Origin: Vagococcus proximus
GTDB lineage: Bacteria; Bacillota; Bacilli; Lactobacillales; Vagococcaceae
Assembly (NCBI RefSeq): GCF_029143285.1
Contig: NZ_JAPDSH010000002.1
Coordinates: 186,001-250,000 of the forward strand
DNA length: 64,000 nt
Reading direction: 5' to 3'
In this document: one piece after another, positions 16,794 through 24,329 of the stretch
How positions within the stretch are numbered: the stretch's first letter is position 1
Layout of the letters: each line of letters opens with the position of its first letter
Translations under genes and position numbers: made by a program
The notes under the pieces: generated by a model
Database searches by the model: none
Told to the model about the DNA's origin: nothing
Seen by the model: the letters and a program-made list of their open reading frames with translations, nothing else

Positions 16794-18743
16794 ATGGCAG
16801 AAAAAACAATTGTTGCTATTACGTCTTGTCCAGTAGGGATTGCTCATACATATATGGCAGCCGAAACATTGGAGAAGAAAGGGAAAGAACTTGGCGTTAA
16901 CGTTAAAGTTGAAACCCACGGATCAATCGGTGTTGAAAATAAGTTATCAGCTACCGAAATTGCAAATGCTGAAGGTGTTATTATCGCAGCTGATACAGCG
17001 GTCGATATGTCACGTTTTGCTGGCAAACAAGTTGTAAAAGTTGGCGTACAAGATGGGATTCATAAAGCAACTGAACTTATTAATCAAATTTTAAATGGCG
17101 AAGGCCAAATCCAATCTGGTACAGTCGGCCAAGCATCTGTTGATGGCGAAGCTAAAAAAGCAAGTGTTGGTCAAGTGATGTATAAGAGTTTAATGAATGG
17201 TGTATCTTACATGGTACCTTTCGTTGTAACAGGTGGGCTATTAATCGCCATTGCGTTATCACTAGGTGGTGTGGCAGGTCCTAACGGTATTGCGATTCCA
17301 GAGGGTAGCATTTGGGCAACGATTAACTCAATCGGTGGAGTAGCAATGGGTATGATGGTACCTGTTCTTTCAGCGTTTATTGCTCAAAGTATTGCAGACC
17401 GTCCTGGTTTAGTTCCAGGTTTCGTTGGTGGTTTAATCGCAACTAACGGAGCACTTTACAACAGTGAAGCAGGAGCAGGATTCTTAGGTGGGATTTTAGC
17501 CGGTTTCCTTGCCGGTTTTGTGGCATTAGGAATTAAGAAATTAAAAGTTCCTAAAGTGATTCAATCAATCATGCCAATTATCATTATCCCAGTTATCTCA
17601 ACATTAGTTGTTGGGTTTGCATTTATCTATGTTATTGGTAAACCAGTCGCATTATTATTCACAAGTTTATCTGATTTCTTAGCAGGTATGCAAGGTGGAA
17701 GTCAAATTGTCTTAGCCTTAATCTTAGGTGCGATGATTGCCGTTGATATGGGTGGCCCATTCAACAAAGTAGCGTTCTTATTCGGATCAGGTATGATCGA
17801 AAAAGGAAACTTCAGTATCATGGGACCCATTGCGGTTGCTATCTGTGTGCCACCTTTAGCTTTAGGTGTGGCAACATTTGTTCTTAAAAATAAATTTAGT
17901 CAACCAGAAAAAGAAGCGGGTAAAGCTTCATTCGCGATGGGATTATTCGGGATTACAGAGGGTGCGATTCCTTTCGCATCAACAGATCCATTACGTGTTA
18001 TTCCAAGTATCGTAGCCGGTTCAATGGCTGGTAGTGTGATGGCAATGTTATTCGGCGTGACTGACCACGTGGCTCATGGTGGCCCAATCGTAGCTGTTTT
18101 AGGTGCGGTTGATAATGTTTTGATGTTCTTCGTATCAGTAGCAGTAGGGATTGCAGTAACAGTATTCTGTTTATCATTCTTAAAGAAACCAGTTAATGCA
18201 GCACCAGTAGCAGCAACAGAAACAGCTGCGCCTGCACCTGTTAAAGAAGCAGTAGCAACTCCAGAAGTAAAAGATGATGTAGAATTTGAAAAATTAACAG
18301 ACATCGTAACAGATGACGCGTTAATTTTAGATGTTAAAGGCGATACAAAATTAGATGTAATGGATGAGTTAATTGCTAAATTTGCAGACTTAGGTAAAAT
18401 TACATCAGCAGAAGAATTTAAAAAAGCAATCTTAAAACGTGAATCTGAAAGTACAACAGGAATTGGCATGTCAGTAGCAATCCCTCATGGTAAATCAGAT
18501 GCTGTTATCGAACCAAGTGTTGTCTTTGGTCGTGCACCAAAAGGAATCGACTGGGAAAGTTTAGACGGCGAGCCTGCTAAATTAGTCTTCATGATCGCAG
18601 TTCCTGCTGGTAATAAGACAGACGCTCATTTAAAAATCTTACAAATGTTATCACGTAAATTAATGGATGACGATTTCCGTCAAGCGTTATTAGAAGCTGA
18701 TACAAACGTTGATGTTATGGCGTTATTAGATACAGTTCGTTAA
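16794..18743 (+). CDS. PTS Fru-family permease EIIBCA, ManP-like (mannose/fructose type)
   Basis: 649 residues, single-chain order IIB-IIC-IIA. IIB at about 1-105 with the phosphocysteine C12 in 'SCPVGIAHTYMAAE'; IIC membrane domain at about 125-465 ('IADRPGLVPGFVGGL', 'MGGPFNKVAFLFG', 'ITEGAIPFASTDPLRVIPS'); an Ala/Pro/Glu-rich linker at about 466-500; IIA at about 505-649 with the phosphohistidine H565 in 'SVAIPHGKSDAV'. It imports and phosphorylates a hexose. Size and domain order, and the ManR-like regulator behind it, match Bacillus ManP/ManR more than a fruRKA operon (no fruK here). Mannose is therefore the favoured substrate, fructose or a mannosyl compound the alternatives. Confidence 0.88.
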   Translation: MAEKTIVAITSCPVGIAHTYMAAETLEKKGKELGVNVKVETHGSIGVENKLSATEIANAEGVIIAADTAVDMSRFAGKQVVKVGVQDGIHKATELINQILNGEGQIQSGTVGQASVDGEAKKASVGQVMYKSLMNGVSYMVPFVVTGGLLIAIALSLGGVAGPNGIAIPEGSIWATINSIGGVAMGMMVPVLSAFIAQSIADRPGLVPGFVGGLIATNGALYNSEAGAGFLGGILAGFLAGFVALGIKKLKVPKVIQSIMPIIIIPVISTLVVGFAFIYVIGKPVALLFTSLSDFLAGMQGGSQIVLALILGAMIAVDMGGPFNKVAFLFGSGMIEKGNFSIMGPIAVAICVPPLALGVATFVLKNKFSQPEKEAGKASFAMGLFGITEGAIPFASTDPLRVIPSIVAGSMAGSVMAMLFGVTDHVAHGGPIVAVLGAVDNVLMFFVSVAVGIAVTVFCLSFLKKPVNAAPVAATETAAPAPVKEAVATPEVKDDVEFEKLTDIVTDDALILDVKGDTKLDVMDELIAKFADLGKITSAEEFKKAILKRESESTTGIGMSVAIPHGKSDAVIEPSVVFGRAPKGIDWESLDGEPAKLVFMIAVPAGNKTDAHLKILQMLSRKLMDDDFRQALLEADTNVDVMALLDTVR

Positions 18744-18759
18744 ACAACAGTTAGAATTT

Positions 18760-18808
18760 AAGGCACTGCCTATGTTATAATTTTATAGCAAAGGGAGTGT
18801 CTTTTCTT
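18760..18808 (+). terminator. Terminator-like hairpin between the PTS gene and its regulator
   Basis: AAGGCACTGCC pairs imperfectly with GGGAGTGTCTT (one mismatch, one G-T), 22-base loop, then T-rich. The loop contains TATAAT-like bases, so the regulator gene may have a promoter starting within or just after it. Confidence 0.6.
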
Positions 18809-18837
18809 TTGATAAGAAATAGGGAGGGAAATCAGAA

Positions 18838-20784
18838 ATGAATGTGAGACAAAAACAGTTACTCGAGCATCTACTCGATACTGGTGATAAACCAGTGACA
18901 TTAAAAAGTTTAGCCGCTTTTGTAGGGTGTTCTGAACGCACCGTTCGCAATGACTTCAATCAATTGACAGCCTATTTTGAAAAAGAAAACTACGAGGCAC
19001 GCCTAGTGAAGAAACCAGGTGTAGGGATTCACCTTGATGTTGGACTTTATGAAAAACAAAAATTACAGAGTATCTTGCTAAAAAATAAAATTCCGATGCA
19101 ACACAGTCGAGAAATGCAACAACGCTATATTTTAGTAGCATTGTTAATGGCACAAGAACCATTATCTCTAGATGAGCTAGCAGATCGATTCTTTGTGAAT
19201 CGGGCAGTAATCAGGGAAGATTTAGAGCATGTGAAAGAGCAAGTCACAGGCTTCCAGTTAGAGTTAGTTAGTAAACCTGGTCAAGGGACGTTTGTAGTTG
19301 CTTCAGAACGTGTCAGACGTGAGATATTGGCCAAGCTTATGCGAGAGATTAATGCGGAGGAACAACACGGTAAAAAGTTGTCTGAATTCTTTTCACCTCA
19401 GTCAATCGCTATTGTAAATGAGGCGTTACAAGTCCTTGTAAATGAAACCGATATCGCCATAAAAGATAATCCGATGAATAGTATTGCCATCCATATTTTA
19501 TTTATGATTGAAAGGATTAAGACAAATGAATCCTTAACGTTATCAGATGGCGAATGGAATTTAATTAAGTATTCTAAGGCACTAAACTATAGTGAGCAAA
19601 TTACCGATTATTTGCATCAAAAATTAAGCATTCATTTTCCTAAAGATGAGATAGGGTATTTAGCTTTACGTATTTCAAGTTTTAATATTCATCATAGTGG
19701 GGATGAAGACAGTTATTATCAAGAAATTACAAAGGCAGTAGAGAAGATTATTGCTGTTTTAATTGCTGAAATCCATCATCTTTTAGGGATTGATTTATCT
19801 GAAGACCATATCTTATTAGATAATTTGAAACAGCATCTAGAGTCAACTTTCACTCGTATTAACAGTGGGTTCCATATTGCGAATCCATTAAAGGATGAGA
19901 TTAGACGAACGTATACACAATTATTTTTAATCGTTCAAACGATTGTGGATGAGTTTTTTAAAGCGACAGATATCACGGTCCCTGAAGAAGAAGTAGCCTA
20001 TCTAACGGTTCACTTGCAAGGGGCTTTAGAACGCCAAAAGAAAGCAACGGAAATGACGTATCACACGGTTATCGTGTGTGAGTATGGCATGGGTGTTTCA
20101 GCCTTTTTAGAAGCTAAAATCAATAGACATTTTCCAAATATAGTAGTTGAAAAGTTAGTATCAGTCCAAGAATTTTCAGTTTATTCAGGGTTGGATCAAC
20201 TGGATTTTGCCATTACAACAGTTCCCTGTCAGGCTGATCAACTGCCGACACTAGAGGTCTCACCCTTACTATCAGAGGCGGATTTAGCTGTACTTCATTC
20301 TTTTTTACTTGAGTTTAAACCAAACAGAGGACATAAAGAATTTGATATCACACGCTTTAGTCAGCCCTTTTTAGTAGAGACTCAAATGGAAGCCACAGAA
20401 AAAGAAACGGTCATCTCTGAGATGGTGACGAAGTTAGTAGACCAAAACTATGTATCGGAGGGATACTTAGAAACCGTTCTGACAAGGGAGTCTAACTCAA
20501 GTACGAGAATAGGGAGTTTAATCGCCTTACCTCACGGTGACCCCCAGAAAGTCTTAACGTCTAGTATCAGTCTAGCAACCCTCGAAACACCTCTTTCTTG
20601 GGGAAATGGCGACGTACAATTAGTAGCTCTTCTTGCTTTGAAGAAAGATGACATGGGTCAAAAGGAATTAAAAAATTTCTTTAGTATTCTCCATTATATT
20701 AATGAATCACCTGAATTGCTTCACCAAATTATTGAAGAAAAAGATAAGTTGAAATTATTGAGTTATTTTAAGTATTATAGCTAA
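18838..20784 (+). CDS. PRD-containing transcriptional activator, ManR/MtlR-like
   Basis: 648 residues, the ManR layout: two helix-turn-helix units at about 1-60 ('TLKSLAAFVGCSERTVRNDFNQL') and 95-155; PRD1 about 185-290; PRD2 about 295-400; EIIB-GatB-like domain with C414 in 'IVCEYGMGVSAF'; EIIA-Fru-like domain with H566 in 'LIALPHGD'. Candidate phosphosites: H219 (PRD1), H333 and H392 (PRD2). The second PRD1 site reads YLALRIS, with Arg278 where His is usual. Phosphorylation by HPr and by the PTS permease should set its activity. It follows the EIIBCA gene by 94 bases, so that PTS is its likely target and partner. Confidence 0.9.
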   Translation: MNVRQKQLLEHLLDTGDKPVTLKSLAAFVGCSERTVRNDFNQLTAYFEKENYEARLVKKPGVGIHLDVGLYEKQKLQSILLKNKIPMQHSREMQQRYILVALLMAQEPLSLDELADRFFVNRAVIREDLEHVKEQVTGFQLELVSKPGQGTFVVASERVRREILAKLMREINAEEQHGKKLSEFFSPQSIAIVNEALQVLVNETDIAIKDNPMNSIAIHILFMIERIKTNESLTLSDGEWNLIKYSKALNYSEQITDYLHQKLSIHFPKDEIGYLALRISSFNIHHSGDEDSYYQEITKAVEKIIAVLIAEIHHLLGIDLSEDHILLDNLKQHLESTFTRINSGFHIANPLKDEIRRTYTQLFLIVQTIVDEFFKATDITVPEEEVAYLTVHLQGALERQKKATEMTYHTVIVCEYGMGVSAFLEAKINRHFPNIVVEKLVSVQEFSVYSGLDQLDFAITTVPCQADQLPTLEVSPLLSEADLAVLHSFLLEFKPNRGHKEFDITRFSQPFLVETQMEATEKETVISEMVTKLVDQNYVSEGYLETVLTRESNSSTRIGSLIALPHGDPQKVLTSSISLATLETPLSWGNGDVQLVALLALKKDDMGQKELKNFFSILHYINESPELLHQIIEEKDKLKLLSYFKYYS

Positions 20785-20820
20785 AAAAAAGAGCCCCTAC
20801 AGAATGTAGGGGCTTTTTTT
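20785..20820. terminator. Bidirectional terminator between the convergent regulator and serine hydrolase genes
   Basis: AGCCCCTACA-GAA-TGTAGGGGCT flanked by seven A on the left and seven T on the right, so it serves both converging genes. Confidence 0.93.
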
Positions 20821-22174
20821 AATAATAAACTTGTTCGTCGCCAGTGGCTTGATAATTGTCATCAGTGTACTGGTCGTTAGGAAGATCGTTGATTTGTTGA
20901 TTAGGATCAACAGTGGTGCTTTGTTCTTGATCTGGAGTTGTAATTTTTTCGAAAAGTTCTGTAATAAGGTCTTTATTCATGTGATCATCTTTGTAAGAAT
21001 TTCCCATAAACACGATTCCAGATGAACCGTCATTTGTTAGTAAGACAGTTGGTTCAAATCCCATAAAAATACCATGGGCAAGGAAATGACCCTCACGATT
21101 GTAGACGCCACTAGCATAAGTGTAATTGAAGTACATTAAATCATGAGTCATCAGAGATTCTAAGTTGTTTTTACGAAGAATATGACCGTCAATAAGACCT
21201 TGGAAATAAGTAAGTAAGTCAGAAGGTGTTGTGTAGATATTACCCGTACCAATCTCAGAAGCATACTTCGTTTCACTGATTGTATACGGAACGCTATATG
21301 GATCCTCTAAAGAACTTTTGTACGATTTGGTTTTGTTTTCTTTTTTTAGTAGTTTATCGTAAAAGTCTGTATTTTTTAAACGAAGTGGCGTAATAATTTC
21401 CTCAGTCACAAAGTCTTTATAACTTTTGCCACTAATTTTTCTAATAATACCAGCTAAAATATTATAGTTAACCGTTGAATACTCCCATCCATTATATAGT
21501 GGTTGATAGTACACGTTTGGTAGTATCTCATTTAGTACGTCTTCTTCATTTATTGCGCTTTTATCATAGTCTGCTAAGAAAAGTCCGCTTGTCATATCTA
21601 ATAAATTTCGAATCGTGATATAGTCGCTATTTGGAATTTCTGGATAGAATTGTGATAAAGGTGTATAAAGGGTTAATTTATTATCTTCTACTAAACGCAT
21701 AGTAGCAGCAGCAGTAAATGATTTTTGTATAGAAGCTAGCATGTATTCTGAGTTATCTGTCAGTTTTTTATCAGCTTCTTTATCACTATATCCTATAGAG
21801 CTGTTCACAATTAATTTGTCATTTTTTATAGCAATAACAGAACCACTATAATTTTCCTCTCTTAGTGCGTTTAAGATTTCTTTTTTCAACTCAGGATATT
21901 CTGATTTTTTTAGTTTTGAAAAATCAAGACGTGGTTTCATATTCTTTTCATAAATTTTCAAGGCAGAGTCTCGATCCTGCTTCTCTTTGTTAGTTTTCGT
22001 AGCTAGAGCTTCTTGGCGTTGTTTATCGAGAGTCTTATTAGTAAGTTGGGCAGCATATAGGGCTAGTGAAATAACTAATACAAATAATGTCCCTAATAAC
22101 GCCCATTTGTTGAACAGTATAGCTTTAAACGAACTCTTTTTTCGTCGCGAGTTGTTACGGTAACGTCTAGTCAT
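20819..22174 (-). CDS. Membrane-anchored serine hydrolase of the beta-lactamase / penicillin-binding-protein-like family
   Basis: 451 residues. Basic N-terminus (MTRRYRNNSRRKK), membrane anchor at about 23-43, charged coil to about 100, then a class C beta-lactamase-like domain. The nucleophile motif is S148-x-x-K151 ('LASIQKSFTAAATMRLVED'). The Tyr motif reads YSTVNY where family members usually have YSN, so the third residue is Thr. 'AHGIFMGFEPTVLL' is the probable HxG region. The tail past about 425 is acidic, Gln/Asp/Tyr-rich and low complexity. It acts outside the cell, plausibly as a carboxypeptidase or esterase on the wall (FmtA/PbpX-like), but the substrate is unknown. Monocistronic; AAGGAGG precedes the ATG. 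Confidence 0.82.
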   Translation of the reverse strand: MTRRYRNNSRRKKSSFKAILFNKWALLGTLFVLVISLALYAAQLTNKTLDKQRQEALATKTNKEKQDRDSALKIYEKNMKPRLDFSKLKKSEYPELKKEILNALREENYSGSVIAIKNDKLIVNSSIGYSDKEADKKLTDNSEYMLASIQKSFTAAATMRLVEDNKLTLYTPLSQFYPEIPNSDYITIRNLLDMTSGLFLADYDKSAINEEDVLNEILPNVYYQPLYNGWEYSTVNYNILAGIIRKISGKSYKDFVTEEIITPLRLKNTDFYDKLLKKENKTKSYKSSLEDPYSVPYTISETKYASEIGTGNIYTTPSDLLTYFQGLIDGHILRKNNLESLMTHDLMYFNYTYASGVYNREGHFLAHGIFMGFEPTVLLTNDGSSGIVFMGNSYKDDHMNKDLITELFEKITTPDQEQSTTVDPNQQINDLPNDQYTDDNYQATGDEQVYY

Positions 22175-22253
22175 AGTGCCTCCTTAAGATAAATAGTTTC
22201 TCTATTAGAATAACACATTTGACTGTAAGGAAAAATACTTTTCACTATTTTTT

Positions 22254-22288
22254 ACAAAAAAAGACACTTTATTATAAAATAAAGTGTC
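22254..22288 (-). terminator. Terminator of the sigma factor / DUF1659 / DUF2922 cluster
   Basis: On the minus strand GACACTTTATT-TTAT-AATAAAGTGTC followed by seven T, downstream of the DUF2922 gene. Confidence 0.88.
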
Positions 22289-22310
22289 AGTGGTTTATTG
22301 TGTTGTGAGA

Positions 22311-22523
22311 TTAAAAAATATCTGTACGGATTGTTTCGCTATAATAGGCGCTGCTTGCCTGTTGGAATTTTTGAATGCCATTTTTTTCAAATAATTGAAG
22401 GGCAATAAGTTGTATCATAAAAGTTTGGACTTCTTCTTCTGAAAGAGTATCCTTAGCGAGAGAGGGTATTAACGTTGTTGTTTTCCCTTCGCCATTTAAA
22501 AATAGTAAGTGTAATTTTTTCAT
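22311..22523 (-). CDS. DUF2922 family small protein
   Basis: 70 residues, 'MKKLHLLFLNGEGKTTTLIPSLAKDTLSEEEV...MIQLIALQLFEKNGIQKFQQASSAYYSETIRTDIF' in outline. It matches the DUF2922 family of Firmicutes, which is found paired with DUF1659, as here. The GKTTT string is not a P-loop (the protein is too short). No signal or membrane segment. AAAGGAGA precedes the ATG; it lies 18 bases after the DUF1659 gene and before a terminator. Function unknown; DUF1659/DUF2922 pairs are often near sigma-factor or competence-type genes, as seen here. Confidence 0.8.
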   Translation of the reverse strand: MKKLHLLFLNGEGKTTTLIPSLAKDTLSEEEVQTFMIQLIALQLFEKNGIQKFQQASSAYYSETIRTDIF

Positions 22524-22541
22524 AGTGTGTTCTCCTTTCTT

Positions 22542-22751
22542 TTACATAGCGTAATAACGTGTTCGTGTTACTAAGACAGTTGAATCATAAGTGCTAACTT
22601 TAGGTGTAATTGTTTCTAAAAGTTTGCCTAATTGATCAAGTTGTTCGGGAGTAGCTGTCAATCGTAAGTCAGTCAACATTTCTCTTTGTTGTTTCAGTTC
22701 ACCTGCAACGTTAAAGTAAATTTCTGCTTTGACAGATTCTAATGTATCCAT
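22542..22751 (-). CDS. DUF1659 family small protein
   Basis: 69 residues, predicted mixed helix/strand, no signal peptide. The C-terminal 'STYDSTVLVTRTRYYAM' and the N-terminal 'MDTLESVKAEIYFNV' fit DUF1659, whose members are 65-75 residues long and usually encoded beside a DUF2922 gene. Strong AAGGAGG site. It lies 69 bases after the sigma factor gene on the same strand, and may share its transcript or use a promoter that the sigma factor recognises. Molecular role unknown. Confidence 0.78.
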   Translation of the reverse strand: MDTLESVKAEIYFNVAGELKQQREMLTDLRLTATPEQLDQLGKLLETITPKVSTYDSTVLVTRTRYYAM

Positions 22752-22820
22752 GAGTGGTTCCTCCTTTTTGTTATGGCGTGTAAGCTCGCGATGCTTATAC
22801 TCTAGTAACGATTTTTGAGA

Positions 22821-23357
22821 TTAAAAGGGGTCAGTTGTTTCGTTAATTTTTAAAAAAACTTTTTTTATATGTTGTCGCTGACGGTAAAGAGTACTTTTTG
22901 ATAAAGCAAAACGTTTTTGATAATCCCGTCCGGTTGTCTGATGAGTTAAGCGCCAAAGTAGCAAGCGTTGTTCAGCTGGTGGTAGGTGTGTTAAGAGTGT
23001 TGAGAATAATTCTTGGTTTTCTAAGCGTTCAAGTGGAGAGTCCTCGGGTGTTTCAGTTGTATCATAAGTCAGTTGTTCTGCAGTTAAGAGTGGGTGTCGC
23101 CCAGCTCTCAACCGTTCTTTTTTTAAGTCATCTAAAAGGTGCCAATAAATATTTTGAAAAAGGTACCCTCTATTTTTAGGCTGTTCCAGAGAAAAATTAG
23201 CAGGAAGTTGCTGAAGACATAGGATAAAGCGTAATCGAGCAAGTTGGAGATAGTCGTCGTAATCCGAATCTGTAGGTCTAAGGTGACACCGCCTAACAAT
23301 AGAGTGAAAGAAACAATCGTATTTTATTAACAGTGCCGAATAGTCATGAGTAGTCAT
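22821..23357 (-). CDS. Sigma-70 family RNA polymerase sigma factor (SigH/ComX-like)
   Basis: 178 residues with regions 2 and 4 only. Region 2 at about 15-90: 'DSDYDDYLQLARLRFILCLQQL' and 'NRGYLFQNIYWHLLDDLKKERLRAGRH'. Region 4 at about 110-170: 'LPPAEQRLLLWRLTHQTTGRDYQKRFALSKSTLYRQRQHIKKVF', a clear helix-turn-helix. Length and shape resemble the SigH/ComX alternative sigma factors of lactobacilli and enterococci rather than ECF factors with an anti-sigma neighbour. It diverges from a ComK-like gene across a 157-bp gap and is followed by DUF1659 and DUF2922 genes, which suggests a role in a competence-like or stationary-phase programme. Whether it directs com genes is not shown by this window. 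Confidence 0.75.
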   Translation of the reverse strand: MTTHDYSALLIKYDCFFHSIVRRCHLRPTDSDYDDYLQLARLRFILCLQQLPANFSLEQPKNRGYLFQNIYWHLLDDLKKERLRAGRHPLLTAEQLTYDTTETPEDSPLERLENQELFSTLLTHLPPAEQRLLLWRLTHQTTGRDYQKRFALSKSTLYRQRQHIKKVFLKINETTDPF

Positions 23358-23386
23358 AGAAGTATATCCTTTCCTAATAAGTAATA

Positions 23387-23418
23387 GTTGGCCAACACCA
23401 GAAGTATAGTAGGTGTGA
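23387..23418. promoter_or_regulatory. Inverted repeats in the divergent sigma factor / ComK-like promoter region
   Basis: A perfect 10-bp palindrome GTTGGCCAAC (23387-23396), and next to it an ACACC ... GGTGT inverted repeat (23395-23417). These are candidate operator sites for the divergent pair. No clear ComK box pair (AAAA-N5-TTTT twice) was recognised. Confidence 0.35.
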
Positions 23419-23514
23419 CGTTATTAAGCGGAAGGGAAATTAACCAAATGAGCCCAAAACTATCACTATGAAAGTAAAGGGGAAGAAATTAATAAATTAA
23501 GGGGAGTCTTGGCT

Positions 23515-24294
23515 ATGAGACGTTTTTATTTGAAAGAGCGTAATAAGAGGCATGAAAGGTTGCGGACAATTGATCTTGAGAACCTTAAGGAGAGTATACC
23601 GAGTTGTCAAATGAGAGAGGATTATGTTATTTCTTCAGATACACTATTATTGCTAGATCTGTCACAAATCGGATATAAGCATATAGACAAGACCTTAATA
23701 GTGGAAAGAGGAGACGTACCTTTCCTTATAAAAACAGAGATGACACATGTGTTGGAGCGAAATTATACCAGCACATTTTACAGTCAACGAGAAAAAGAGC
23801 AAGTATTGACTCGCTTTTTAGGCAAACGTTATCGTTATCCACATTTTTCAACGGAAGGAATTTTTATGCCGTTTAATAAAGAGGATGGAAAGGTATCAGC
23901 CTGGTTTAACTTGTTGCATGTTAAGAATTTAAAAGGCGTTACGAGTAGTGATGGTCTTTTTACTGGTTGTCAGATTGAATTTTTAACGGGATTAGTGATA
24001 CAAGTTCCAAAAAGTAGGCGAGCAGTTAAACGAACGATGACCTTAGATATTAAATATAGCTATTTGTATTATTATTTTATTTATTGGAGTGTAGGATTCC
24101 GAATTGAGGACAATGAAATCGTTAAAGGATTAAATAAGGTTGTAAAGAACTTAGAGCTGGAGGTTCCGATTGTTTATGATAGTGCGCTATTTAAGCAGAT
24201 GGGCTTTTATTTTTCCTTTTTAAAAATTGCTCATTCCCTTATAGAAAATGACAATTGGACAGTTGAAGAGTTAGAATCTTTTTTGAAGCTCTAA
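23515..24294 (+). CDS. ComK-like competence transcription factor
   Basis: 259 residues from the ATG at 23515, with AAGGGGA 9-10 bases upstream; TTG 23509 is too close to that site. The order of features follows ComK: 'DYVISSDTLLLLDLSQIGYKHIDKTLIVERGD', then 'LERNYTSTFYSQREKEQVLTRFLGKRYRYPHF', then 'GIFMPFNKEDGKVSAWFNLLHVKNL', then a basic 'LTGLVIQVPKSRRAVKRTMTLD'. It is longer than Bacillus ComK (about 192) because of a C-terminal extension of roughly 60 residues. ComK binds the minor groove of AT-rich boxes to turn on DNA-uptake genes. The divergent sigma factor neighbour strengthens the call. Similarity is moderate and judged by eye; a ComK-family protein of other function is the alternative. 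Confidence 0.65.
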   Translation: MRRFYLKERNKRHERLRTIDLENLKESIPSCQMREDYVISSDTLLLLDLSQIGYKHIDKTLIVERGDVPFLIKTEMTHVLERNYTSTFYSQREKEQVLTRFLGKRYRYPHFSTEGIFMPFNKEDGKVSAWFNLLHVKNLKGVTSSDGLFTGCQIEFLTGLVIQVPKSRRAVKRTMTLDIKYSYLYYYFIYWSVGFRIEDNEIVKGLNKVVKNLELEVPIVYDSALFKQMGFYFSFLKIAHSLIENDNWTVEELESFLKL

Positions 24295-24326
24295 AAAAGC
24301 GAGACCTTTTTATAGGTCTCGCTTTT
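24293..24326. terminator. Bidirectional terminator between the ComK-like gene and rlmD
   Basis: AAAAGCGAGACC pairs with GGTCTCGCTTTT around an AT-only loop, starting in the ComK-like stop codon region; A-run and T-run on either side. Confidence 0.92.
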
Positions 24327-24329
24327 GGT

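Noticed and set aside
18074-18469. 131-codon open frame on the minus strand inside the PTS permease gene
   Set aside because: Antisense shadow of strong coding sequence with biased codon use; low-complexity Ala/Ser/Thr protein, no ribosome-binding site.
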